From positions 1 to 64,000 of the forward strand of contig JBEKKS010000002.1 in assembly GCA_050010595.1 (NCBI GenBank): a stretch of DNA of 64,000 nt, written 5' to 3'. Position numbers and translations under genes: made by a program. The notes under the pieces were generated by a model. That model saw only the letters and a list, made by a program, of their open reading frames with translations. It had not been told where the DNA came from and searched no databases. Origin of the DNA: Palsa-513 sp050010595 (GTDB lineage Bacteria; Actinomycetota; Thermoleophilia; Solirubrobacterales; Solirubrobacteraceae). The number at the start of each line of letters is the position of its first letter. Position 1 is the first letter of the stretch. Positions 1-7,716 of this stretch are shown piece after piece.

Positions 1-234
1 TACATCGACGGGACGCGCCACATTGAGCTCGAGCGACTAGCCGGCCAGGCCGACACGATCGATCGCGACACGCCGGTCGTCTTCCATTGCCGGCTCGGCA
101 TGCGCTCGGCGATGGCCGCGAGCGCCTTCCGCACCGCCGGCTACGACGCCTACACGCTCACCGGCGGCATCCAGGCCTGGGTCGAGGCCGGCCTTCCGAT
201 CGCCCCGGAGAACGGCTACGTCGCCGAGCACTGA
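1..234 (+). CDS. Rhodanese-like domain protein (5' truncated)
   Basis: Only the last 77 codons are in the window, reading in frame from base 1 to TGA at 232-234. The visible part has the rhodanese active-site loop, with the catalytic cysteine in the stretch FHCRLGMRS near residue 30, followed by the usual C-terminal helix and GGIQAWVEAGLP motif. Single-domain rhodaneses carry sulfur as a cysteine persulfide and often serve as sulfurtransferases; the substrate cannot be told from sequence. The loop C-x-x-G-x-R-S is typical of the thiosulfate sulfurtransferase/GlpE type. The start lies upstream of the window. Confidence 0.85.
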   Translation, partial: YIDGTRHIELERLAGQADTIDRDTPVVFHCRLGMRSAMAASAFRTAGYDAYTLTGGIQAWVEAGLPIAPENGYVAEH

Positions 235-254
235 GGCACCAGCCCACTCCCGCC

Positions 255-989
255 CTACCTGAGTCCACCCCCTGAGGCGAACCGCCCTTGTCGCGTTGCT
301 GCCTTGCGAACGAGCTCGCCGATCGCGCGCGGATCGTCAAGGACCGTGAAGAGCTCGAGGTCGCTTTCGCTGATGTTGTGCTGGCCGAGGACCGCTCCGC
401 CGATCCAGTCGCGCAGCCCGTCCCAGTAGTCGCTGCCGTACAGGATGACCGGGAAGTGGCGGATCTTCTGCGTTTGGATCAGCGTCGCCGCTTCGAATAG
501 CTCGTCGAGCGTGCCGAGCCCGCCCGGAAGGACGATGAAGGCGCTCGCGTAGCGCACGAACATGAGCTTGCGCACGAAGAAGTAGTGGAATTGGAGCGAG
601 AGGTCTGTGTAGGGGTTCGGCTGCTGCTCGTGGGGGAGCTCGATATTGAGGCCGATCGAGCGTCCGTTGCCTTCTTGCGCCCCACGGTTCGCTGCTTCCA
701 TGAGCCCGCCGCCGCCGCCGGTTATGACGGTGAGGCCTTGCTCTGCGAGCGCACGCGCAAGCGCTCGTGCGGCGCCATAGCGCGGGTCCTCCCGCGGGGT
801 ACGGGCGGAGCCGAAGATCGAGACGGCGGGCCCGAGCCGGCTGAGCGCGCGAAATCCGTGTGCGAGCTCGTTGGCAATCCGTGCGATCCGCTCCGCGTCG
901 GAGTGCAGCGAGACGACCTCGGTGAACTCGGCGGCGAGCAGTTCCTCGTCGTGGCTGTGGGGCTCGCGCGGCGGTTGCTCGTCGCTCAA
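255..989 (-). CDS. LOG family protein (TIGR00730-type Rossmann fold)
   Basis: A 244-aa cytoplasmic protein of the lysine-decarboxylase-like LOG family. Both hallmark motifs are present: a glycine run leading into GLMEAANRGA (about residues 90-105) and PGGLGTLDELFEA (about 155-167). Characterised LOG proteins cleave cytokinin riboside 5'-monophosphate or related nucleotide 5'-monophosphates; many bacterial members act on purine nucleotides with unclear physiological roles. It lies 4 nt downstream of the GT-C glycosyltransferase on the same strand, so the two are probably cotranscribed. The N-terminal ~50 residues are an acidic extension ahead of the fold. The family call is firm, the substrate is not. 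Confidence 0.88.
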   Translation of the reverse strand: MSDEQPPREPHSHDEELLAAEFTEVVSLHSDAERIARIANELAHGFRALSRLGPAVSIFGSARTPREDPRYGAARALARALAEQGLTVITGGGGGLMEAANRGAQEGNGRSIGLNIELPHEQQPNPYTDLSLQFHYFFVRKLMFVRYASAFIVLPGGLGTLDELFEAATLIQTQKIRHFPVILYGSDYWDGLRDWIGGAVLGQHNISESDLELFTVLDDPRAIGELVRKAATRQGRFASGGGLR

Positions 990-993
990 TGAT

Positions 994-2634
994 TCAGTTG
1001 ATCAGGGTGTGGAGGTAGCGTGCGTCTGCGCGACCGGTGATGGTGGTTGCCGGATCGATGCCGATGTCGCGCCAGAATGAGGTCGCGTAGGGCATCCAGC
1101 CGAGGAAGAGATAGACGCCGAGCAGGAGCGCCGCGACGCGGATCCTCCGCGGGCGAGCCAGCGCGGCGAATGGCAGCAGCCAGATCAGGTACCAGGGAAG
1201 AACCCAGCTGAGCGTGAGGAGCAGCGCGAACGTGACCCAAGCCGCGGGGCGCACCCATTCGCGCGCTCGCCAGGCCCAGACCGTGCACGCGATGACGGAG
1301 GCGACAAGCGCGAGGTTGAGCACGTCACGCCAGCCGGTTGTCTCGCCGCCGAAGCCGAGCAGGTAGCCGGTCAGGTTGGGCAGTCCGAGCGGGATCACGA
1401 GTCCAGACTGCTGGGAGAGGTTCGGCAGGTTCGCTCCGAATGCGGCGTAAGCGGCGGCGCCAAAGCCGACGAGCCCGATCGCGAGACCTGCGCCGAAGCG
1501 CATCCGTCGCGTGCTGCCGGCGAAGATGACTGGTACGAGGATCGCCGCGGAAGCTTTGATCGCGACCGCGGCCGCGAGCGCGATTCCGGCGCCGATCTCC
1601 CACCACCACCCCGGCACCGGCCTGCGTGCGTCGGCGAGCATGCTGCGGACGCGCGACGCGAGGCCGGGCCCGATCGGGGACCGAGCAGCGGGCCGGGGCT
1701 CGCTGGTTGCACGAACGAGCAGCAGCATTGCGACGGCGATCACGAGGATCATCAGGAAGTCGTTGTGGTCGGCGCCGAGGCCCCAGACGAGGACGATCGG
1801 GTTCAGGCCGACGAACAGGGCGGCACCGAGCTGGTTGCGCCCGAGCGCGCCGGCCGCGCTCCAGATCAACCGCACGCTGGCAAGGCTCGTGATCAGCAGC
1901 AGCGTCTTCATCGCCCAGTAGGACCCGGCGACGCCGAGTGGCACAACTACGAGGGTGATGAGGGTGAATAGTGGGCCGTAGGGACTCTCGAGCCCGTGCC
2001 AGTTGCTGAGACCGAAGGTCGGGTCGGTGTGCGGCTCGAGTGCCGGGATCGTCGTGTAGGGGTTCAGGTGATGGACGACCTCCATCCGCCCGTAGTTGAG
2101 GTAGTTGAAGATGTCGGTCAGCGGCAGCGGCGGCGAGACGTAGTAGATGAGCTGAAGCAGGACCATTCCCGCGAGCGGCCACGTCGGGCGAAGGCGCGGC
2201 GCGCAGATCAGGATCGCCGCGTAGCCGATGTACATGGCGGCGGCCCCGAACGTGAAGATCGCTTCGAGCGAGTGCGTACCGAACGTGTGCCAACTCGTCA
2301 GCGGTCCGAGGGGTCCGGCAAGCCAGGTCGGGTAGTCGCCCTCACGCGCTGTCGGCGAAAGGAAGCTTGTGTGTGCAGCGGCGGCCGAGACGATCCAGAG
2401 GCTGGCGAGGATCATCGCGATCAGCGAGACGCGTGCGATGCGCTCCGCGGCGCGACTCGAGACGACCTCGCGCTCGTCCCACGCCAGCCAGGCGTCGGTT
2501 CGCCGCGCTCCGCGGTCGCGGCGCCGCGTGCGCAGGTTGCGCAGCGCCAGCGGGCGCGCGACCGGTGGCACCTCGGTCGTGGCCGCAAGCGCCTGGCGCC
2601 CGGCGCGCCGGGACGTCCCTAGCTCGCTCGACAT
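994..2634 (-). CDS. GT-C fold integral membrane glycosyltransferase (MptB/GT87-like)
   Basis: A 546-aa polytopic membrane protein with about 11-13 hydrophobic segments after a basic ~65-residue cytoplasmic N-terminus. It shows the features of polyprenol-phosphate-mannose-dependent transferases: an acidic first-loop motif DIFNYLNYGRM, then SPYGPLFTLI, and NPIVLVWGLGADHND. Actinobacterial MptA/MptB enzymes add alpha-1,6-mannose to lipomannan or related lipoglycans on the outer face of the membrane. The protein at 50063-51388 shares these three motifs but is otherwise divergent, so the genome has at least two such enzymes. A first gene of a two-gene leftward unit with the LOG protein. The exact donor and acceptor are unknown. 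Confidence 0.78.
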   Translation of the reverse strand: MSSELGTSRRAGRQALAATTEVPPVARPLALRNLRTRRRDRGARRTDAWLAWDEREVVSSRAAERIARVSLIAMILASLWIVSAAAAHTSFLSPTAREGDYPTWLAGPLGPLTSWHTFGTHSLEAIFTFGAAAMYIGYAAILICAPRLRPTWPLAGMVLLQLIYYVSPPLPLTDIFNYLNYGRMEVVHHLNPYTTIPALEPHTDPTFGLSNWHGLESPYGPLFTLITLVVVPLGVAGSYWAMKTLLLITSLASVRLIWSAAGALGRNQLGAALFVGLNPIVLVWGLGADHNDFLMILVIAVAMLLLVRATSEPRPAARSPIGPGLASRVRSMLADARRPVPGWWWEIGAGIALAAAVAIKASAAILVPVIFAGSTRRMRFGAGLAIGLVGFGAAAYAAFGANLPNLSQQSGLVIPLGLPNLTGYLLGFGGETTGWRDVLNLALVASVIACTVWAWRAREWVRPAAWVTFALLLTLSWVLPWYLIWLLPFAALARPRRIRVAALLLGVYLFLGWMPYATSFWRDIGIDPATTITGRADARYLHTLIN

Positions 2635-2794
2635 CAGATTGCGGGCGGGCTGGCCGGGCTCAACGTGGAGCGAGGATACAGCGACTGCTCGGAAGGCCAG
2701 CCGATCCGATCCTGGCGTCAGGGCGCTCCAGCGCCGGGACTGGGCCGCATCCGAGCATGCCGCTTACTTGCAGACCTTCATCGAGGGGCGTAGC

Positions 2795-2819
2795 GGAGCC
2801 CGCCGCACCGGCGGGCTCC
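2795..2819 (-). terminator. Hairpin downstream of cold-shock gene
   Basis: Perfect 10-bp inverted repeat (2795-2804 with 2810-2819) and a 5-nt loop, 33 nt past the csp stop codon on the minus strand. There is no T-tract, so it may act as a Rho-assisted terminator or 3' stabiliser. The rest of the 218-bp gap up to the glycosyltransferase start holds only a smaller palindrome and no gene that I can support. Confidence 0.5.
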
Positions 2820-2852
2820 GGAGCGCCGCATGAAACGAGTGGCTTTGACGCC

Positions 2853-3056
2853 CTAGAGCGCTACGACGTTGACGGCCTTCGGCCCCTTGTCGCCGGCCTC
2901 CGCATCGAAGGACACCTTCGCGCCTTCCTGCAGTGACCGATATCCCTCGCCGACGATGCCGGTGTGATGCACAAAGAGATCCTTCTCGCCATCGTCTGGC
3001 GTGATGAAACCAAACCCCTTGTCGTCGCTAAACCACTTCACGGTGCCCGTAGGCAT
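2853..3056 (-). CDS. Cold-shock domain protein (CspA family)
   Basis: A 67-aa single cold-shock domain, the normal length for the family. RNP1 (KGFGFITP, residues 13-20) and RNP2 (DLFVHH, residues 26-31) are intact, so it should bind single-stranded RNA/DNA and act as an RNA chaperone or antiterminator. The ATG is preceded by a strong Shine-Dalgarno (reverse complement of tttcctcc at 3060-3067). Monocistronic, divergent from msrB with about 160 bp of shared upstream sequence, long enough for the 5' leader usual for csp mRNAs. Whether it is cold-inducible or constitutive cannot be read from the sequence. Confidence 0.95.
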   Translation of the reverse strand: MPTGTVKWFSDDKGFGFITPDDGEKDLFVHHTGIVGEGYRSLQEGAKVSFDAEAGDKGPKAVNVVAL

Positions 3057-3220
3057 TGCGTTTCCTCCACTGTCTTTTTTCCTGTGCTGCGACGCGGAGG
3101 ACGCTTCGAAAAGCCTCCGACTGCGAGCGCTCGCACTGCCTACGCCGGTTCATCCGGCGCCTTGCAATCAGTCACGCTAGCAGGTCAGGACGCTCTTTCA
3201 GAAGGCGCTACGCTTGGTGC

Positions 3221-3616
3221 ATGCCGCCCGAGGTGAACAGGAGCGATGACGAGTGGCGCGCGAGCCTTACGCCTGAGCAGTACGAGGTGCTGCGCAAGAA
3301 GGGAACCGAGCGTCCATTCACCGGTGAGCTGAACGCGAACAAGGAGAACGGCGCCTATTACTGCGCCGGTTGCGGGGCGCAGCTCTTCACCTCGCAGGCC
3401 AAGTTCGACTCGGGCACGGGCTGGCCGAGCTTCACGGCGCCGGCGGAGGGCGCCGCGGTGCGAACCGAGGACGATCGCAGTCTGTTCATGCATCGCACCG
3501 AGGTGCTGTGCGCAAGCTGCGAGGGCCATCTCGGCCACGTCTTCGAGGACGGGCCGCAGCCGACTGGCCTGCGCTACTGCATCAATTCGGCGGCGCTCGC
3601 GTTCAAACCCGAGTGA
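3221..3616 (+). CDS. msrB: Peptide-methionine (R)-S-oxide reductase MsrB
   Basis: Reduces methionine-R-sulfoxide in proteins. The 131-aa product has both zinc-binding CxxC pairs (YYCAGC near residue 48 and LCASC near 95), the GTGWPSF substrate motif and the catalytic cysteine in RYCINSAAL near the C-terminus. The frame is open from 3056, but homology starts at the ATG at 3221. A possible -10 box TACGCT (3209-3214) sits 6 nt before this ATG, suggesting a leaderless message. The stop codon overlaps the GTG start of the next reductase (GTGA), so the two are translationally coupled. Confidence 0.93.
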   Translation: MPPEVNRSDDEWRASLTPEQYEVLRKKGTERPFTGELNANKENGAYYCAGCGAQLFTSQAKFDSGTGWPSFTAPAEGAAVRTEDDRSLFMHRTEVLCASCEGHLGHVFEDGPQPTGLRYCINSAALAFKPE

Positions 3617-4356
3617 CGCGCGCGTTTCACGAGCTCGCGCCGTCCGCGACGCTCGATGCGCGCGAAGCGTTGCGTGGCTGGCGCAGCGAGCCGGCGCCGG
3701 TGGCGGGGCGCCCGCGGGTCGCACTCAACATGATCGCGAGCCTCGACGGGCGGATCACCGTCGATGGTCGCTCGGGCGGCCTCGGGAGCAGTGCCGATCG
3801 CGAGCTGTTTCGCTCACTGCGCGCGGAGGCCGATGCGGTGATGGCCGGCGCGAGGACGGTTGTCGTCGAGCGCTACGGCCCGCTGATCGGCGACGCGGAG
3901 GTGCGCGCGCGGCGCGTGAACGACGGGCTGGCAGCGCAGCCACTGGCAGTGATCGTCAGCAGCTCGCTCGCGATTGATCCGCAGCCGCCGCTGCTTCGCG
4001 ATGCCGATTCGCACGTCGTGGTGATCGGCGCAAGCGCCGGCGAGCTCTCGCCGAGCGCGGCGACGGTCGAATACATCCGCGAGGCGTCACTCGAGCTGGC
4101 GTTGCGCGAGCTGGCGGAGCGGTTCGCTGTCGCGATCGTGGTTTGCGAGGGCGGCCCAACGCTCGCGGGATCGCTGTTCGCTGCAGGCCTGCTCGACGAG
4201 ATCTTCATCACGCTCGCGCCGCGCCTCGTAGGCGGCGCGCCCGGCCCCACGTTTCTCGACCATCCGTCGTCGGACATGCCGGCTGAGCTGGAGCTCGCGA
4301 TGCTGTTGCGCGCCGGCGACGAGCTCTTCGCGCGTTACCGCGTCAAGCCTCGGTGA
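3613..4356 (+). CDS. RibD C-terminal/dihydrofolate reductase-like domain protein
   Basis: A 247-aa protein of the RibD_C family of pyrimidine reductases. After a ~35-residue lead comes PRVALNMIASLDGRITVDG (about 33-51), the NADPH-binding A-x-x-x-G-A-R-T-V segment (AVMAGARTVV) and the C-terminal CEGGPTLAGSLFAAGLLDE motif. RibD reductases convert the deaminated riboflavin intermediate with NADPH; stand-alone actinobacterial members may serve riboflavin/F420 chemistry or another reduction. The GTG at 3613 overlaps the msrB stop by four bases and fits the domain; earlier starts in this frame run inside msrB. Its 3' end overlaps the convergent MscS gene by 14 bp. Confidence 0.85.
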   Translation: MTRAFHELAPSATLDAREALRGWRSEPAPVAGRPRVALNMIASLDGRITVDGRSGGLGSSADRELFRSLRAEADAVMAGARTVVVERYGPLIGDAEVRARRVNDGLAAQPLAVIVSSSLAIDPQPPLLRDADSHVVVIGASAGELSPSAATVEYIREASLELALRELAERFAVAIVVCEGGPTLAGSLFAAGLLDEIFITLAPRLVGGAPGPTFLDHPSSDMPAELELAMLLRAGDELFARYRVKPR

Positions 4357-5296
4357 CACGCTGGGCGGCGGCGGCGAGGAGCTCGCCGGCGAGCCTGCCG
4401 CCGTCACTCGAGTTGACCGGCGATGCGCTGATCCTGACGACGACGTGGGGGCCGTCGAGCTCCTCGAGCGTGATCGAGGGCGGTGAGCGCAGCGCGACCG
4501 TGACGCCCTCGGCGAGCAGCTGCTGGAGCTCGAGCGGCGTCGTGCCGGGCCGCAGGCGCGCGCGCAAGCTGACTGCGTTCGGCTCGCGCAGCGGCATCAC
4601 GGCGATCTGGATAATCGTGGCGTTTGGGACGAGCACGCGGTCCTGTCCTGTCGCGAAGGTCGTGTAGAGCAGTCCTAGCGAGGTCACCGTGCCCTCGATC
4701 TGTCCGGCCAGCATGCCGCCTTGGAGGCGTACGCGCTCGCCGACGCGAAACGGGCGGGCACTCAGCAGCACGACGCCCGCGATCAGGTTTCCGAGCGTCT
4801 GTTGGGCCGCAAGGCCGAAGACGACGGCGGTGAACGAGGCGCCGATCGCGAGCGTTGCCGTGTCTACGCCCGCGAGGCGCAGCGCGGCGATCACCGCCGC
4901 GAGCAGCGTCACAAGCCGCACGAGGAAGCCGATCGTGCCGGCTGTCGCAGGGTCGGCGCGCTTGTTGAGGGTGGGGGAGAGGACGCGCCCGAAGTCCCGC
5001 GCGACCGCCCAGCCGAGGATCACGAGCAGGAGCACGGTGACGACCTGCGCTGCGGTCGTTGCTGTCGTGGCGTGCGGCACGTGGTGCCGGGTGTACCGCG
5101 GCACGACGCCAAGCCAGGGACCGCGGTTGTCGTAGACGACGATCACGCCGGCGAAGAGGGCTGCAAGGCCGAGCGTCTCTGCGCGTGCCCGGCGAAGTGC
5201 CCCCTGGGTGAGCTCCGGGACGACCTCGCGCCAGGCCTCGATCCGGCTCGCCAGCTGGACCTTCGGATCCTTGTGGGGACGCTGCTCTTCGCTCAT
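4343..5296 (-). CDS. MscS-family mechanosensitive ion channel
   Basis: A 317-aa membrane protein with about four hydrophobic segments in the first ~190 residues, then the MscS beta domain. The pore-lining helix and its glycine/alanine pattern are seen around AIGASFTAVVFGLAAQQTLGN, followed by GVVLLSARPFRVGERVRL and GTVTSLGLLYTTF, which mark the MscS core. Such channels release solutes on hypo-osmotic shock. The N-terminus carries an extra helix pair compared with minimal MscS. Monocistronic on the minus strand, with its 3' end overlapping the RibD-like gene. Confidence 0.9.
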   Translation of the reverse strand: MSEEQRPHKDPKVQLASRIEAWREVVPELTQGALRRARAETLGLAALFAGVIVVYDNRGPWLGVVPRYTRHHVPHATTATTAAQVVTVLLLVILGWAVARDFGRVLSPTLNKRADPATAGTIGFLVRLVTLLAAVIAALRLAGVDTATLAIGASFTAVVFGLAAQQTLGNLIAGVVLLSARPFRVGERVRLQGGMLAGQIEGTVTSLGLLYTTFATGQDRVLVPNATIIQIAVMPLREPNAVSLRARLRPGTTPLELQQLLAEGVTVALRSPPSITLEELDGPHVVVRISASPVNSSDGGRLAGELLAAAAQRVTEA

Positions 5297-5337
5297 CGGC
5301 TGGGGCGACGATAGCGCCGCGATCTTACGTCAACCAT

Positions 5338-5382
5338 GGGCCTAACCCTCAACTCGACGGTTAGCTAGGCCGGAAAACCGGC
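5338..5382 (-). terminator. Hairpins at the end of the pentose phosphate operon
   Basis: Downstream of the histidine-phosphatase stop on the minus strand lie a compact hairpin (5369-5382, arms gccgg/ccggc, loop aaaa) nested in a wider imperfect repeat (ggccta at 5339-5344 with taggcc at 5366-5371, plus aacc/ggtt). It fills most of the 108-bp gap before the MscS gene start. A likely transcript end for the 10-kb operon, without a clear T-tract. Confidence 0.45.
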
Positions 5383-5404
5383 ACGATACCGACGCACGGC
5401 GGTG

Positions 5405-5971
5405 TTATGACGCCCCCAGCCGCGCAATCACATGATTGGAATGCTCGAAGCCGAGAACGCCGATCGTGCCCGGCGCGATTACGAAAAGCGCGCCTTCCGT
5501 GGCCGCCAAGCGCAGCCAGCGTGCAGTCAGGACGCGCAGGAAGTGCCCATGGGAGAAGATCAGCACGTCGCCCGCCGGCGGCAGCTCGGCGAGTGCGCGG
5601 TCGGCGCGGGCCCCGACAGCCGCAGCGTCCTCCCCGCCCGGGCAGCCGTCGCGCCAGAGGTCCCAAGCGGGACGCTGCGCTTTGATCGCGTCGGTCGTCA
5701 AACCCTCGTACTCACCGTAGTTCCACTCCTCGAGCAGCGCGCGCTGCGAGGCTCGCGCCGCGAAGCCCGCGAGCTCGCAAGTCTGAACAGCTCGCGCCAG
5801 CGGGCTGCACCAGACCTCGGCAAACGACCAGCCTGCGAGCAGCGGCCCAAGGCGGGCCGCCGCGGCGCGCCCTGCGGCGTTCAACGGCAGGTCGGTGTGA
5901 CCAGTGTGTTGCCCGCTCGCTGTCCAGTCGGTGTCGGCGTGGCGTACGACAACGAGCTCGCCGCTGCTCAC
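5405..5971 (-). CDS. Histidine phosphatase superfamily (phosphoglycerate mutase-like)
   Basis: A 188-aa protein with the phospho-accepting histidine in VVRHADTDW (about residues 7-15), where the usual RHG is RHA, and the second catalytic histidine in FSHGHFLRVL (about 140-149). GST/GHTDLPLN and the Glu of LEEWNYGEYEG complete the 2H-phosphatase active site. I chose the GTG at 5971, which overlaps the pgl stop codon by four bases (GTGA); the longer reading frame would start inside pgl. As the last gene of the pentose phosphate operon it probably dephosphorylates a sugar phosphate or a related metabolite, but the substrate is inferred only from context. Confidence 0.83.
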   Translation of the reverse strand: MSSGELVVVRHADTDWTASGQHTGHTDLPLNAAGRAAAARLGPLLAGWSFAEVWCSPLARAVQTCELAGFAARASQRALLEEWNYGEYEGLTTDAIKAQRPAWDLWRDGCPGGEDAAAVGARADRALAELPPAGDVLIFSHGHFLRVLTARWLRLAATEGALFVIAPGTIGVLGFEHSNHVIARLGAS

Positions 5972-6666
5972 GGCAGCGGCAGCGCGGCGGTGTCGGCGAT
6001 CACGGTCAGGCGCTCGCGCGCGAGCAGGCTCGACGGTACGTGCGTACTCGGCGTACCGAGCGCCCCGGCAAGCGCTGCAGCCTTCCCGTTTCCGGTTGCC
6101 AGTAGCACGCAACTGCGCGCCGCGCGCAGGACCGGCAGGGATAGTGAGACGCGATCAGGCGGCGGCTTGGGGGCGTCGTGGACCGCCACGCACGCGCGAT
6201 CCTCGATCCCCAGGGCCGCATTGTCGGGAAACAGCGATGCGGTGTGACCGTCCTCGCCGATTCCGAGCAAGATCAGGTCGAGCACCGGGGTCTCACCCCC
6301 GAAGCGTGCGTGCAGTCGCGCCTCGTACGCGTCGGCGGCGGCCTGCGCACCGAGCTCACCCTCGATCCGATGGACCACTGCGCCCGGCGCGTGGCGCAGC
6401 AGGTCCGCGCACGCCATGTGGTAATTCGACTCTGGATCGGTTGGCTCGACGCAGCGCTCATCGCCGAACCACAGCTCGATCCCTTCCCAGCTTGTCAGCG
6501 CCAGTAGGCGGTACGTAGCCGCCGGCGTCGTGCCGCCGGCCAGTGCCACGTGGGCTGCGCCGCGCTCTGACAGCGCCGCCGTAACCGTCGCTGCGAAGTG
6601 CGCGGCGGCGCTTGACGCCACGGCTTGCGGATCCGGCTCGCGAATGATCACCGGCACCCCCGTCAT
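5968..6666 (-). CDS. pgl: 6-phosphogluconolactonase
   Basis: Hydrolyses 6-phosphogluconolactone, the second step of the oxidative pentose phosphate pathway. The 232-aa product is of the Pgl/DevB type: ALAGGTTPAATY near residue 42, WFGDERCV (about 66-73), and the ILLGIGEDGHTASLFP motif (about 132-147). Its ATG overlaps the opcA stop (ATGA) and its stop overlaps the start of the phosphatase, so three genes are coupled in translation. All substrates and products flow between its operon neighbours zwf and gnd. Confidence 0.93.
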   Translation of the reverse strand: MTGVPVIIREPDPQAVASSAAAHFAATVTAALSERGAAHVALAGGTTPAATYRLLALTSWEGIELWFGDERCVEPTDPESNYHMACADLLRHAPGAVVHRIEGELGAQAAADAYEARLHARFGGETPVLDLILLGIGEDGHTASLFPDNAALGIEDRACVAVHDAPKPPPDRVSLSLPVLRAARSCVLLATGNGKAAALAGALGTPSTHVPSSLLARERLTVIADTAALPLP

Positions 6667-7715
6667 TCGAGTAGCGCGCTCGCCTGGCGCAGTGCGTCGC
6701 CGTAGGTTGGGTCCCCGACGAGCGAGGAGCGGATCCCCTCGCCGAGGATGCCACCCTCGCCACGTGAGGCGCCGAGCAGCCGCCAGCTGCGCACCGTCCC
6801 ATCGGCCTCCCGCTTTGAAGCATGCAGGCCACCGGGACCCCGGTCGAGCGACAGGAATCCGCCGTCGCTCATCGTCAGCGTCAGCCCGGATAGGCCGGGC
6901 ACGTCAAGCGCCACAGACTCGAGCGTCACCTCGACGTCTCCCATCCGGCCGTCGGCGTGTCCTCGCCCGTCGCGGTGGAGCGGCGCTGCCGGCCAGCCAA
7001 GCCGCGAGCCGAGCCAGCCACAGACGAGCAGCGCGGCGGCACCCGAAACCGGGTGGTGGCGCACGGCGAGACCCGAGATCTCGCGCAGGCGCTGGCGCTG
7101 GGCGGGCGGATCGAACATCGTCGCGACGCGCTCGCGCCACGGGGTGGTTCGCAGCCAGGCGAGATCGACGACGTTGCGCGTCTCGAGCAGACGCGCGGCG
7201 CGGCGCAGCGCGCCGGCGACCTCGGGGTCCTCGACTGAGTCGAGCAGCACGGACTGTGAGAGGCGGGCGAGCGTGTCAACCGCGCGCCAGTGGCCATGCG
7301 GGGCCCAGACGAGGGTCGGGATGTCGGTGACGACGAGCGGATCGACGATCGAGTCGAGATGCTCGAGATGCTCGGGACCGACGTCGACGACGACCGTCTC
7401 GAAGGTCAGCGGTGCCGACCCGTCGACCGCCGTGGCGTCAGCGGCGACGGTCGCTACGGCATCGATCGTCGTGCGGCCCTTGCTGACCGCGCAGACGATC
7501 GTGCGCGAAGCGTGGTTGCGTCCGACGCCGCGCAGGCGGTTTGCGATCTCGCCGCTCCACTCACGGTCGACGATGCAGACGAGGTTGAGTACGCGCGCCG
7601 GCACGTAGGCGGCGTCCTCGGCATGGCGCTCGACGAGCAGCTCCCGCAATGCTGCTTCGATCGCCGCCGGGGTCGTGTGCTCGGCGGCCCAGACGGTGTC
7701 GTCGATCGCGGGCAC
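6663..7715 (-). CDS. opcA: OpcA, glucose-6-phosphate dehydrogenase assembly/activator protein
   Basis: OpcA binds and activates glucose-6-phosphate dehydrogenase in cyanobacteria and actinobacteria. The 350-aa product has the usual N-terminal segment (VLNLVCIVD, then RNHASRTIVCAV) and the central LVWAPHGHW motif. The frame is open to 7841, but that start lies inside zwf; the GTG at 7715 lies just after the zwf stop (7717-7719) and begins where homology would be expected. Order zwf-opcA-pgl is the conserved actinobacterial arrangement. The call rests on motif recognition plus this context. Confidence 0.88.
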   Translation of the reverse strand: MPAIDDTVWAAEHTTPAAIEAALRELLVERHAEDAAYVPARVLNLVCIVDREWSGEIANRLRGVGRNHASRTIVCAVSKGRTTIDAVATVAADATAVDGSAPLTFETVVVDVGPEHLEHLDSIVDPLVVTDIPTLVWAPHGHWRAVDTLARLSQSVLLDSVEDPEVAGALRRAARLLETRNVVDLAWLRTTPWRERVATMFDPPAQRQRLREISGLAVRHHPVSGAAALLVCGWLGSRLGWPAAPLHRDGRGHADGRMGDVEVTLESVALDVPGLSGLTLTMSDGGFLSLDRGPGGLHASKREADGTVRSWRLLGASRGEGGILGEGIRSSLVGDPTYGDALRQASALLE

Positions 7716-7716
7716 G